A stretch of DNA of 64,000 nt, from NCBI GenBank assembly GCA_913057175.1, contig CAJXNP010000018.1, positions 1 to 64,000 on the forward strand, written 5' to 3'. Both the position numbers and the translations under genes were made by a program. Below, one piece after another: positions 53,626-62,508 of this stretch. Origin of the DNA: an uncultured Cytophagales bacterium (GTDB lineage: Bacteria > Bacteroidota > Bacteroidia > Cytophagales > Cyclobacteriaceae). The notes under the pieces are model-generated. The model searched no databases. It had not been told where the DNA came from and saw only the letters and a program-made list of their open reading frames with translations. Every line of letters begins with the position of its first letter. The first letter of the stretch is position 1.

Positions 53626-54647
53626 AAATTCTTATTGTTGGTTCTCAGAAAAAATGGGCCATCGAAAACTATTATCACAAGTACCTGAATCAATTAGGAC
53701 ATCCAACAGATCTTTATCCGATTCATGATTTTTTTTATGATTTCTATTACAAAAACCTGGTCAACAGAATTTGGTTTAAAATCAGCCCTCTGTCAGTATA
53801 TAAAAAATTAAATGAAGATTTTTTAAAATTCATTGCGACAACAGAATACCATTTGATTTGGATTTTCAAGGGAATGGAGATCTTTCCGGAAACCTTGAAA
53901 ATGATTAAAGAAACAAAAGTCAATCTGGTCAATTTTAATCCTGATCATCCTTTTTACTTTTCCGGAAGAGGAAGTGGGAATGACAACGTTTATCAGTCTA
54001 TCAGAAATTATGACTTGCATCTTTGCTATCATCCCGGGGTTTTGGATAAAATAGTTAACGAATATCAGATTCCAGGTTTCCAGCTTCCTTTTGGATATGA
54101 GCCACAGACAATTCGTATGCCAGATGAAAACAGCGAAATCAGGAAGGCCTGTTTCATTGGTAATCCGGATCCGATAAGGATAAAACTGTTACAACAATTG
54201 ATTAATTGGAAGGTTCCTTTAGACCTTTTCGGAAATCAATGGCAGAAATATATCAAACCGGATAGTCAAACGGGTATTTATCCGGCAGTATATCAGGAAG
54301 AATTTATGGAGGTAGCGCCAAAATACAAGGTACAGATCAATATTTTCAGGCCTCATAATAGGGGATCGCATAATATGCGGACGTTTGAAATGCCGGGCGC
54401 TGGTTGCATAATGGTCGCTCCTGAAAGTAAGGATCATTGTCGGTTTTTCGATAAAGATGAAATAGGCATTTATAATGATCCGAAGGAATTGAAGATTCTG
54501 ATTGATAATTTCATATCTATGTCATATGACGATGCAATTGAAATGAGAAAAAGGGCATTGAAAAGATCTATTGCATCAGGATACGATTATCTACACAGAA
54601 CCAAATCGGTTATTGAGATTTTCAAGGATTCTTTTGGATTGATATGA
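53622..54647 (+). CDS. CgeB-like GT-B glycosyltransferase
   Basis: The 341-residue protein has an N-domain with LIWIFKGMEIFPETL and VNFNPDHPFYFSGRG. A short C-domain ends in HNMRTFEMPGAGCIMVAPES and FFDKDEIGIYNDPKELKIL, the CgeB-type glycosyltransferase signature. TTG start overlaps the previous stop by four bases, so the two GTs are coupled. Confidence 0.85.
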   Translation: MKILIVGSQKKWAIENYYHKYLNQLGHPTDLYPIHDFFYDFYYKNLVNRIWFKISPLSVYKKLNEDFLKFIATTEYHLIWIFKGMEIFPETLKMIKETKVNLVNFNPDHPFYFSGRGSGNDNVYQSIRNYDLHLCYHPGVLDKIVNEYQIPGFQLPFGYEPQTIRMPDENSEIRKACFIGNPDPIRIKLLQQLINWKVPLDLFGNQWQKYIKPDSQTGIYPAVYQEEFMEVAPKYKVQINIFRPHNRGSHNMRTFEMPGAGCIMVAPESKDHCRFFDKDEIGIYNDPKELKILIDNFISMSYDDAIEMRKRALKRSIASGYDYLHRTKSVIEIFKDSFGLI

Positions 54648-54701
54648 TGAAGCACTGATGATCAGGATAGGTTCACTTTGATCTGATTTATGTAAGAAAA
54701 A

Positions 54702-55868
54702 TTGACGGTTATCATTGCATTATACCACGATCCGGAAATGTATCCTCCTACTGTTAATGTGGCAAATTTATTGTCAAAGCGAGTAAATGAGGTAGTTCTC
54801 ATTGGCCGGCATTTGAGAAAACCCAGTTTCTCTTATTCTCCGAACATTCAAATAATTAAGATACACCCCAACATAACGGATACTGACCTTGTGAACATAT
54901 CAAGGTGGAAAAAAATACTTTATTTTAAGGAATATATTCAGCTATTGAAAAGTGAAATCAAAAAGCGAAAACCCTCAATCGTTATATGTCACGATATGCT
55001 GGCGGCATTTGCCTATTGGATTGGAGAAAAGTCATTAAAACAAAAAGAAAAGCCACTTTTTTGGTATCACAATCATGATGTAATACACGATAATACAATG
55101 CCTGCATTCTCTGTGTTGTGGTTTGGTAAAAAGTTTGAAAAGTTTTTTTTCAACATTGCGGATATTTTTTCGCTTCCAGTAGAAGAGAGGAAGCAGTATT
55201 TTCCACTAAAGACTTTTAAAGGAAGGGTATTTATCATTCCCAATTATCCTACGATGCAAAGCTTCGATCAAATAGAGAAAAAATCAGGATCTCCGGCACG
55301 GCACAAAATAATCCGGCTGATCTACCAGGGATCTCTGGGTAGGAATCACGGCTTTTCAGAGCTAATTCGCGTGTTGAAGAAAAAAATAAATGGTTATCCG
55401 ATTGAACTCACCCTTATTGGCCAGATCAATTCGGGATATAAAGAACAATTGATTTCAGAAGCAAGGCAACATGGGGTATCCGGTCAACTTCATATCCTGG
55501 ATCCGGTTTCGTATCGGGACCTCACTGAAATCACAAGATCGAATCATATTGGTCTGGCCATACATGTGCCAAATAACAGGGCAATCCATATTTATGGCGC
55601 TACTTCTTCTAATAAAATATATGAATACATGGCACAGGGTTTACCTGTTATTTTATACGATACACCGCATTACAGGAAATATCTCAATCAATTTTCATGG
55701 ACAAAATTTGTTGACCTCTCTGAGGAATCACTTATTGAAGCGATTGAAGATTGTATAGTTGATTACGAAATAAAAAGTCAACAGGCAATGAAGGACTTTC
55801 AGGAGTCATTGAATTATGAAAAGGTATTTTTTGATGTGTGGGATGAAGTAAGTGAGGGAATTAAATAG
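54702..55868 (+). CDS. GT4-like glycosyltransferase
   Basis: The 388-residue protein opens with TVIIALYHDPEMYPPTVNVANL and contains FWYHNHDVIHDNTMPAFSV, then IRLIYQGSLGRNHGFSELIRV as the C-domain entry. SSNKIYEYMAQGLPVILYDTP closes the donor site. The YEYMAQGLPVI core matches GT4 enzymes. TTG start. Confidence 0.87.
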   Translation: MTVIIALYHDPEMYPPTVNVANLLSKRVNEVVLIGRHLRKPSFSYSPNIQIIKIHPNITDTDLVNISRWKKILYFKEYIQLLKSEIKKRKPSIVICHDMLAAFAYWIGEKSLKQKEKPLFWYHNHDVIHDNTMPAFSVLWFGKKFEKFFFNIADIFSLPVEERKQYFPLKTFKGRVFIIPNYPTMQSFDQIEKKSGSPARHKIIRLIYQGSLGRNHGFSELIRVLKKKINGYPIELTLIGQINSGYKEQLISEARQHGVSGQLHILDPVSYRDLTEITRSNHIGLAIHVPNNRAIHIYGATSSNKIYEYMAQGLPVILYDTPHYRKYLNQFSWTKFVDLSEESLIEAIEDCIVDYEIKSQQAMKDFQESLNYEKVFFDVWDEVSEGIK

Positions 55869-56897
55869 ATGGGATTAAGGGAGCAAATAAGGTTACGTCT
55901 CATCAATAATTTGGATGAGTCAACTTATATATCCATTGCCAAAAAGTACAATGATCTTTTGGCAATTTTTAAAGAGCGAAATATGAGGAGATCGTCGACA
56001 TGGAAGGTGATCGATTGTGATCTTCCCTTAATTTATATTTCTCAACCACCCCGGTGTGGAGGAACGATTACACGTAACCTTCTCGATGGGCATCCGATGT
56101 TTCATGTTTATCCTTATGAGTTAAGCTGGGAAAAAAATGGATACCACTGGGAGGATAACCTCAGGGTAACAGATAGAACATTCCATCTATTGAAAGACAA
56201 ATGGATATCACATGCAATAAATCATGGTTTTGATAAGCAGATCCCGTTTGAATTTAACCGGCAGGATCAAAGAAAGATATTTTTATCTTCAACCGCAGAA
56301 AGTTCAAGAGAAGTCCTTGGAGCATATCTGACAAGTTTTTTCAATGCCTGGAAAAATTATCAATATTTTGATAAGGACAAGAAATATTGTGTGGCATTTT
56401 GTCCCTGGACAAAGATTGATCGGAGTTCAGTTGAGGGATTTTTTAATATTTACCCGGATGGAGTTCGCTTACATATTATTAGAAATCCATTTGCCTGGTG
56501 GGCTTCAGAGAAGTCCTATGACAAAAGAGTACAAAAAAATGTAGATGATTATTTGCAGTCACATTGGATTCATTCAACAAAAGAGGGGATTCACCTGAGC
56601 CAAAAGTTGAAAGGGAAATATTACCTTTTAAATTACGATCAGCTTGTAGTGGATCCACAGGGAAGCATGAAATCGCTGTGTGAGGCTTTCAAGATACCTT
56701 TCTCCGAAGAACTTGTTACACCATCCCTGAATAGTTGGAAGAGATCTTCTAACTCGAGTCATGACAGGGAAATATCATTGGTTAATACCTCCTCCTTGGA
56801 TAAATGGCGTGAGATACTTGACGATAGTGAAAAAAGTTTAATCGAAACAAAGGCGGAAGGACTTTATCGGGAAGCCCTGACTTTTTGCCTTAACTGA
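55869..56897 (+). CDS. Sulfotransferase-family protein 7
   Basis: The 342-residue protein has a P-loop SQPPRCGGTITRNLLDGHP (58-76), FHVYPYELSWE in the substrate region, and LHIIRNPFAWWASEKSYDKR as the 3'-phosphate-binding segment. YYLLNYDQLVVDPQGSMKSL follows, as in many carbohydrate sulfotransferases. It is longer than usual because of an 80-residue linker before LGAYLTSFFNAWKN. It starts right after the GT4-like gene. Confidence 0.87.
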   Translation: MGLREQIRLRLINNLDESTYISIAKKYNDLLAIFKERNMRRSSTWKVIDCDLPLIYISQPPRCGGTITRNLLDGHPMFHVYPYELSWEKNGYHWEDNLRVTDRTFHLLKDKWISHAINHGFDKQIPFEFNRQDQRKIFLSSTAESSREVLGAYLTSFFNAWKNYQYFDKDKKYCVAFCPWTKIDRSSVEGFFNIYPDGVRLHIIRNPFAWWASEKSYDKRVQKNVDDYLQSHWIHSTKEGIHLSQKLKGKYYLLNYDQLVVDPQGSMKSLCEAFKIPFSEELVTPSLNSWKRSSNSSHDREISLVNTSSLDKWREILDDSEKSLIETKAEGLYREALTFCLN

Positions 56898-56921
56898 CTT
56901 TATAATAATTGTAGCAAATCA

Positions 56922-57932
56922 ATGCCTTTAATTTCGGTTGTCCTACCGGTCTATAACGGAGAACGATATCTTCGTCAATCCATTAGCTCAGTCCTCAATC
57001 AAAACTTAAAGGACTTTGAACTATTGATTCATGATGATGCATCTACAGACAATACAGTTGAAATTGTGGAATCGTTTCAGGATACCAGGATAAAATTTTA
57101 TAAAGGGACTAAAAATAAAGGCATTTTTGCAGGCATCAATAAACTAATATTGGAAACCCAATCTCCTTATGTTCATTTGTGGTCACAGGATGATATCATG
57201 TGTCCGGATTGCCTGGAAGAATTTTATGAGTTTCACTCATTAAACAGGGAGGTAGCTTTTAGCTTTTCCAGTAGCTATTCCATTGACGAAAAGGATAGGG
57301 TATTGAAAAGTGGGCCTGATGACGGGATAAATTTTACCATTGAACCAAAAGATGCCATTCCTCTTTTTTTGGTTTATGGATGCATGCCCGGGAATATTTC
57401 CAGGGTAGTGGTCAATAAAGAATTGGTTTTGAAAGAGGGTTTGTTCAGGGAAGATTTGGCATTTATCGGAGATTTCGACATGTGGGTGCGATTAAGCAGT
57501 AAATATCCCATGGGTAGGATTAGAAAAAGATTACAAAAGATCAGAAATCATAGCCAGCAAGCTAGTAAAAGGGATGATATGTATCTGAAAAAATTAGAAG
57601 AAACAATCTATTTGTTTGATAAACAAGTAAAATTATTAAGAGATGATCAAAAGGAGGATGGCTTACGACTAATAAAATGGATACATCATCCTCATTTTAC
57701 CTTGATTTCACTGAATTTTATCAAGTCTTTAAAATTCAGGCAGTTTTTAAATTACAATAGATCATTAGGTCTGTTAGGTAATATTTTTACTATATACTGC
57801 AGGACATTCGTTTATCTGTTTATAAAGCAAATTGGCTTTCATTCCAATTATAAAAACTATTTAAACAAACCATTTTTTTCTTCTGTAGAAAGATTACAAA
57901 AGCCTTATAATAACCTTATGGACTATAACTAG
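56922..57932 (+). CDS. GT2 family glycosyltransferase
   Basis: The 336-residue enzyme begins PLISVVLPVYNGERYLRQSI and has IHDDASTDNTVEIVESF and a metal site in HLWSQDDIMCPDCL. FIGDFDMWVRLSSKYPMGRI is the acceptor-side segment. A C-terminal hydrophobic stretch suggests membrane contact. Confidence 0.9.
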   Translation: MPLISVVLPVYNGERYLRQSISSVLNQNLKDFELLIHDDASTDNTVEIVESFQDTRIKFYKGTKNKGIFAGINKLILETQSPYVHLWSQDDIMCPDCLEEFYEFHSLNREVAFSFSSSYSIDEKDRVLKSGPDDGINFTIEPKDAIPLFLVYGCMPGNISRVVVNKELVLKEGLFREDLAFIGDFDMWVRLSSKYPMGRIRKRLQKIRNHSQQASKRDDMYLKKLEETIYLFDKQVKLLRDDQKEDGLRLIKWIHHPHFTLISLNFIKSLKFRQFLNYNRSLGLLGNIFTIYCRTFVYLFIKQIGFHSNYKNYLNKPFFSSVERLQKPYNNLMDYN

Positions 57933-57965
57933 GTATTCAAATTAGAAATATTAGATTAACCCAGA

Positions 57966-59318
57966 TTGCAACAGCAAAATAAAATATTACTCATAACATG
58001 CATAATAGTATACCTTCTTTATGTTATTGGGTATCAAAATTATTGGTATTTAAGTATTGCTATTTGGTCGGTAAGCTTTGTTAATCTCATAAAAGGATAT
58101 AGCAATCGCATTGTCTTTAAAGATTTACTCATACTACTTGTCATATCAAAAATGCTTTTTGCCCCTGCATACTTTTCCACTTTGTCGAATGAAGAGATTT
58201 TTCGTGTAATAACCGTTGCGCATTTACCAAATGAGGAATATTTTCAATTTGCTCTACCCGCCACTTTGTTTTTTGTCTTTGGATTGATAGTACCATTAAA
58301 AAGAAATGACAATCATAAGGAGGAGATTAATTGGTCCGGTATTTTAAAAAATGATGAAAGAACAAAAAAACAGGGTGTTTTTTTGTTTATTACGGGGATA
58401 TTATTTTCTGCGATTACAGCATTCTTTCGTATTCCTGGTGAATTTGGTTTTGTTTTCCATGTATTATCTAATTTATTATTTGTAGGAGCATTGTATTTAA
58501 TGGCCTATGGATATAAAAATATTTCGTCAATATATATTGGTATAATCGTTTTCTTTGGATTTATAAGCGGAATGGCTGGAAAATTTATATGGCCACTTTT
58601 TATTTTTGGAATGTATTTTTTACCAACCCTCAAAATCAGATTTTCGTTCGCCAAAAAATTGGCTTTGATAATACCGTTTGTCTTTTTTATGATGATACTT
58701 CAATCAGTCAAGATGCAATATCGAAACATGGTTTGGGGTGAAAATTACTCTTCATTTGAGAAATTTAATATTTATGCGGATTTGATAAGTAGTCAGTTGA
58801 CTTTCTCAGGCGCTGAGTTGAAGGAACCCATTAATATGTTGTTTGAAAGGTTGGATCAGGGGTTCTTAACCTATATGGCTATGGAATACGTACCTAGTCA
58901 GGAGCCATTCGCGAACGGAGAGACAATTATAGAAAGCTTTTTTGCATCATTTGTTCCTCGGTTTATTTGGAAAGACAAACCAAAAGCTGGTGGACGGGAA
59001 ATGATGGAGAAATATGCAGGTAAAAAATTGTTAGGATCAACCAGTATGAATATTGGTCAATTTGGTGAAGCATATGTTAATTTTGGCAAAATTGGAGGAG
59101 TCTTTTTCCTGTTTGTTTGGGCGCTAATATTAAACTATTTTTTTTACTGGTTTGATAAAAGGAGCGTTATGTATCCGGCAATTTTATTCTGGTTGCCATT
59201 ATTTTGGACAAGGGGTATAAATGCAGTAGGTACTGATTTTGCAACATCATTTAACACAATAGTTAAAACTGGCATAATTGTATATTTTATCCATTTATAT
59301 TTAAAAAGAATGAAATAG
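57966..59318 (+). CDS. Wzy-like O-antigen/exopolysaccharide polymerase
   Basis: The 450-residue protein has about ten to twelve hydrophobic helices. A large loop (about 255-360) contains RNMVWGENYSSFEKF and FVPRFIWKDKPKAGGREMME, followed by STSMNIGQFGEAYVNFGKIG at about 358-377, a motif of bacterial polysaccharide polymerases. Such enzymes join repeat units at the periplasmic face. TTG start. In a cluster with an ABC exporter, a polymerase of this type would normally not be needed. Confidence 0.85.
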   Translation: MQQQNKILLITCIIVYLLYVIGYQNYWYLSIAIWSVSFVNLIKGYSNRIVFKDLLILLVISKMLFAPAYFSTLSNEEIFRVITVAHLPNEEYFQFALPATLFFVFGLIVPLKRNDNHKEEINWSGILKNDERTKKQGVFLFITGILFSAITAFFRIPGEFGFVFHVLSNLLFVGALYLMAYGYKNISSIYIGIIVFFGFISGMAGKFIWPLFIFGMYFLPTLKIRFSFAKKLALIIPFVFFMMILQSVKMQYRNMVWGENYSSFEKFNIYADLISSQLTFSGAELKEPINMLFERLDQGFLTYMAMEYVPSQEPFANGETIIESFFASFVPRFIWKDKPKAGGREMMEKYAGKKLLGSTSMNIGQFGEAYVNFGKIGGVFFLFVWALILNYFFYWFDKRSVMYPAILFWLPLFWTRGINAVGTDFATSFNTIVKTGIIVYFIHLYLKRMK

Positions 59319-59326
59319 AATGAGAA

Positions 59327-60157
59327 ATGTTAGGTGAAACGCCAACCTATCTGATATTGGGGATGCATCGCTCCGGAACGTCATTATTGGCTAATTGGCT
59401 AGTGCAGTGTGGATTTGATTTAAATTCAAGTAAAACTTTCCAGAAGTATAACATAAAAGGAAATTACGAAGATTGGAGTATAATGAAATTTCACAATGAA
59501 ATATTAGCCAGAAACAAAATGAATTGGATGAATTTCAATCAGAAGAAAATGGAAATCACCAATTCGGATATTGATTTAGCTTTCAAAATGGTGCAAAATA
59601 AACAAAAATCACTTTCTGATCCCTGGGGGTGGAAAGAACCAAGAACGTGCTTGTTCGTCAATAAGATTTGGCACAAAATTTTACCAAACATTAAAGGCAT
59701 AATTATCTTCAGACACTTTGATCAGGTTGTTGATAGCTTAATGAGAAGGGAATATAAGCAAAGGACAACTTTAGACAGAAGTAATTTTATAGACAAGATT
59801 TATTTTAAGTCATTTTTGTTTCCATATTGTAAAGATTTATTGGGTAATAAATGGTTAAATGTCTGGATAAAGTATAATGAAGAAATTTTTCAATTTTGTA
59901 GAAGAAATAAAGGAAACTATGTGATTTGTTCGTTAGATAATTTATTGAAAAATGACCGCTTCTTTTTTGATCTTATTTTGGATCGCTTCAATTGCAAAGG
60001 ACTAAAATATATTCAATTATCTGAAATCTTCGATAAAAATCTGATAAATATATGCGGGGCGAATATTTCCTACCGGGAAAAATTGGAGGACCGTGCGAAT
60101 AGGTTAATGAGTAATTTAATGAAACTAGAAGAAGAAAGTTTTAACAATTATTACTAG
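59327..60157 (+). CDS. Sulfotransferase-family protein 8
   Basis: The 276-residue protein has P-loop LGMHRSGTSLLANWLVQCG (11-29), a DPWGWKEPRTCLF stretch that is typical of this branch (WKEPR), and IIIFRHFDQVVDSLMRRE as the 3'-phosphate-binding segment. The family also includes tyrosylprotein-like sulfotransferases, but here a sugar acceptor is expected. It is 8 bases after the polymerase. Confidence 0.87.
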   Translation: MLGETPTYLILGMHRSGTSLLANWLVQCGFDLNSSKTFQKYNIKGNYEDWSIMKFHNEILARNKMNWMNFNQKKMEITNSDIDLAFKMVQNKQKSLSDPWGWKEPRTCLFVNKIWHKILPNIKGIIIFRHFDQVVDSLMRREYKQRTTLDRSNFIDKIYFKSFLFPYCKDLLGNKWLNVWIKYNEEIFQFCRRNKGNYVICSLDNLLKNDRFFFDLILDRFNCKGLKYIQLSEIFDKNLINICGANISYREKLEDRANRLMSNLMKLEEESFNNYY

Positions 60158-60243
60158 TAAAAGTTTATGATCTTTTATGACTTTGTACATTTTTCTAATA
60201 GTGTGGTCAACATTTTAATGAATATCAAATTAATCTTCGAAGT

Positions 60244-60915
60244 TTGATCTTATTTTTTACCCATATCCCAAAAACAGCTGGAAGCTCTTTTGCTAAGGTC
60301 TATCTCCAACCAAATTTTCAGAGCGGTTACAAAAGACCAGAGGGACTTAGTGATTTTTTTTATTCTCGTTTACCTAAATATACTTGTGTCCATGGACATT
60401 TTCCATATGGAATGCATCATTTAAAACCATGGAGAAGGATTAATTATATAACCTTTCTTCGAGAACCTGTAAATAGAATAATAAGCCATTATTTTTTTGT
60501 TTTACAAATGAAGACACACCCCGAATTTCTAAGGCATAAAACTGTGGGAATTAAAGAAATAACTTCTGTAAACTATAGTTTAAAATACAGTGCATTACAG
60601 TCAAATCAACAAACCAGGTTTATTGCAGGTTTTTATCATGGGTTTTGGAATCCTCCTTCTGATGCTAAATTGTTGAAGATTGCCAAACAAAATTTAATTG
60701 ATAAATACTCCTTCATCGGTATTTTGGAAAGATATCAGGAATCATGTGAAAGATTTGAGAAAATTTATAATCTTAATAGTTACAAGGACGAAAAGAAATA
60801 TCAAAAAACAATTATAAAGAAAGATATTTCACAAAAAGATAAAATAGATATTGAAAATAATAATCAACTTGATTTGGAACTTTATTCATACTTTATAAAA
60901 AAAAAATTTTCCTGA
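60244..60915 (+). CDS. Sulfotransferase family 2 protein 9
   Basis: The 223-residue protein has P-loop HIPKTAGSSFAKVYLQPNF (7-25), CVHGHFPYGMHHL, TFLREPVNRIISHYFFVLQM as the 3'-phosphate-binding segment and FIGILERYQESCERFEKI. These match the sulfotransferase half of the fusion at 43732 in order and spacing. TTG start at 60244. It runs towards the minus-strand gene at 60952. Confidence 0.85.
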   Translation: MILFFTHIPKTAGSSFAKVYLQPNFQSGYKRPEGLSDFFYSRLPKYTCVHGHFPYGMHHLKPWRRINYITFLREPVNRIISHYFFVLQMKTHPEFLRHKTVGIKEITSVNYSLKYSALQSNQQTRFIAGFYHGFWNPPSDAKLLKIAKQNLIDKYSFIGILERYQESCERFEKIYNLNSYKDEKKYQKTIIKKDISQKDKIDIENNNQLDLELYSYFIKKKFS

Positions 60916-60951
60916 ATGTCTTAATACGATAAGGTATTCTGGTATGATGAA

Positions 60952-61812
60952 TTACCAATCAAACCTCATTCCGATTAATTGGAATAATGATTCATTATAT
61001 TCCTTGTAGTGTGCCTTTAAATTTTCATAAGTATCCTTTTTAATTGGTATTGAATATCTTGTCTTGTTCTTTACTTTTGTCCCCTTTATAGGTCTAAACG
61101 GAATTTCCACAAAATCACAAATTTTTTTTATACATAGATTTGGGTCATTGATAAAGTCTTGGAATTCTAGAAAGCAAAATTGATGGATTTTATAATATTT
61201 TAACCAATTCTTAATATGGATTGCATAATATCCCTTTCTTCTATATCCATATAGTGAAAATAGTTGTGCTGAATCATAAAAATCATATTCTAACTTCTCA
61301 AATGCATGTTTTATTCGTTTTTCTTCCAGATTGAGTCCTTCTTTAAAGGATATTTTTTTTTCGTTTTTAATGTATCCTTGATTAAAACTAAAGTGAGAAT
61401 AGGCTCTGGATACCGGTTCCCGAAGTAGAACAATAAGTTTTACATTAGGTAAAAATTGATGACACAATTTAGGTGCTATTGGATGATCTAAATAGGACGG
61501 GGTCGATTCATAAGATATTTTATGATTGAAGGTAATTGGAAATAATGATTTATAATATTGTAACCCCCTTTCATAATGCATATTAAAAAAGTTTGTTTCT
61601 TTTACGATCGAAGGAGCTAAATAAGGGTTTTGGGATAAATAAGAATGTAAGCTTGTGGTTCCGGCTTTCTGTGCACCAATAACGATGAACGAGGGTTTTT
61701 TTCTAAATATATTAAGTGCATACCTATGATATGCGATCATTTGTCGATTCTTTATGCCAAGTATTTTCCTTACTTGCCTATTTATTCTTGGCCTTATAGA
61801 AATTTTAAACAA
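60952..61812 (-). CDS. Sulfotransferase 10 on the minus strand (heparan sulfotransferase-like)
   Basis: The 286-residue protein has P-loop GAQKAGTTSLHSYLSQNP (46-63), KETNFFNMHYERGLQYYKSL, YESTPSYLDHPIAP (adenine side) and KLIVLLREPVSRAYSHFSFN as the 3'-phosphate segment. It is the only minus-strand gene between 17.8 kb and the right edge. A TTG start at 61812 gives an N-terminal basic stretch (SIRPRINRQVRKILG). It is convergent with the gene at 60244 and divergent from the exosortase gene. Confidence 0.87.
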   Translation of the reverse strand: MFKISIRPRINRQVRKILGIKNRQMIAYHRYALNIFRKKPSFIVIGAQKAGTTSLHSYLSQNPYLAPSIVKETNFFNMHYERGLQYYKSLFPITFNHKISYESTPSYLDHPIAPKLCHQFLPNVKLIVLLREPVSRAYSHFSFNQGYIKNEKKISFKEGLNLEEKRIKHAFEKLEYDFYDSAQLFSLYGYRRKGYYAIHIKNWLKYYKIHQFCFLEFQDFINDPNLCIKKICDFVEIPFRPIKGTKVKNKTRYSIPIKKDTYENLKAHYKEYNESLFQLIGMRFDW

Positions 61813-61879
61813 AATATTTTAAAAGCTTATTTGAAATCATGCTGAAGAACAATTTTAATATTTAATAATTAAGGTACAA

Positions 61880-62467
61880 GTGGTCAAAGAGATTAAAAAT
61901 TATTTAACCCAATCCACCCCGGGTATTTTCCTTTTTTTTGTCATAAAGGTGATTGTCTTTTTCTTTCTGTTCGATTATTTTTTTGAATTTTTGATAGGGG
62001 CATCCATTGAAGGAGGTATTTATTGGCCGGTGTTGGCTAAATTTAATCTGGCAGAAGGATATCGTGATTTTTTGTTAAACGCAAGTAGCGCAATCATCCG
62101 GTTGCTCGGGTATGATACGCATATCGATGGGAAACATTTATTTATTCTTTATGGAGGTGGAATAAACCTGGGGTATTCCTGCTATGGCTTTGGAGTAATA
62201 AGTGCATTAATGGCATTAATACTTGCCTATCCAAAAGAGATCAGGCAAAAGATACGTTTCGTTGTAATTGGTTTACTGGGAATTATAGTTTTAAATATCA
62301 TTCGTATCATATCTTTAACGATTGTTTATACTGAAATTCCCAGGGATAACCTAAAAAATGTTGATCATCACCTGATATTTAATATCGTTGTTTACATTCT
62401 TGTGTTTGGGATTTTTTTCTGGTATGTTGAAAAGGGGAAACAGCCGATTGTTGTGAATAAGGACTAA
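61880..62467 (+). CDS. Exosortase/archaeosortase-family transmembrane protein
   Basis: The 195-residue protein has about six hydrophobic segments. The conserved cysteine is Cys101 in NLGYSCYGFGVISAL, the arginine Arg142 in LLGIIVLNIIRIISL and the histidine His163 or His164 in NVDHHLIFNIVVYIL. These are the putative catalytic Cys-Arg-His set of exosortases. Family members process or anchor C-terminal sorting signals; many occur beside exopolysaccharide genes, and some Bacteroidota versions have unknown targets. GTG start. I see no PEP-CTERM-like substrate in the window. Confidence 0.85.
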   Translation: MVKEIKNYLTQSTPGIFLFFVIKVIVFFFLFDYFFEFLIGASIEGGIYWPVLAKFNLAEGYRDFLLNASSAIIRLLGYDTHIDGKHLFILYGGGINLGYSCYGFGVISALMALILAYPKEIRQKIRFVVIGLLGIIVLNIIRIISLTIVYTEIPRDNLKNVDHHLIFNIVVYILVFGIFFWYVEKGKQPIVVNKD

Positions 62468-62508
62468 CATGATTTATACATTTTAATTAGCCATTAACAG
62501 TAAGATAA

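Noticed and set aside
61880-62467. T9SS protein as exosortase substrate
   Set aside because: Its C-terminus is a type A T9SS domain without the short motif plus membrane helix plus basic end expected of exosortase targets.
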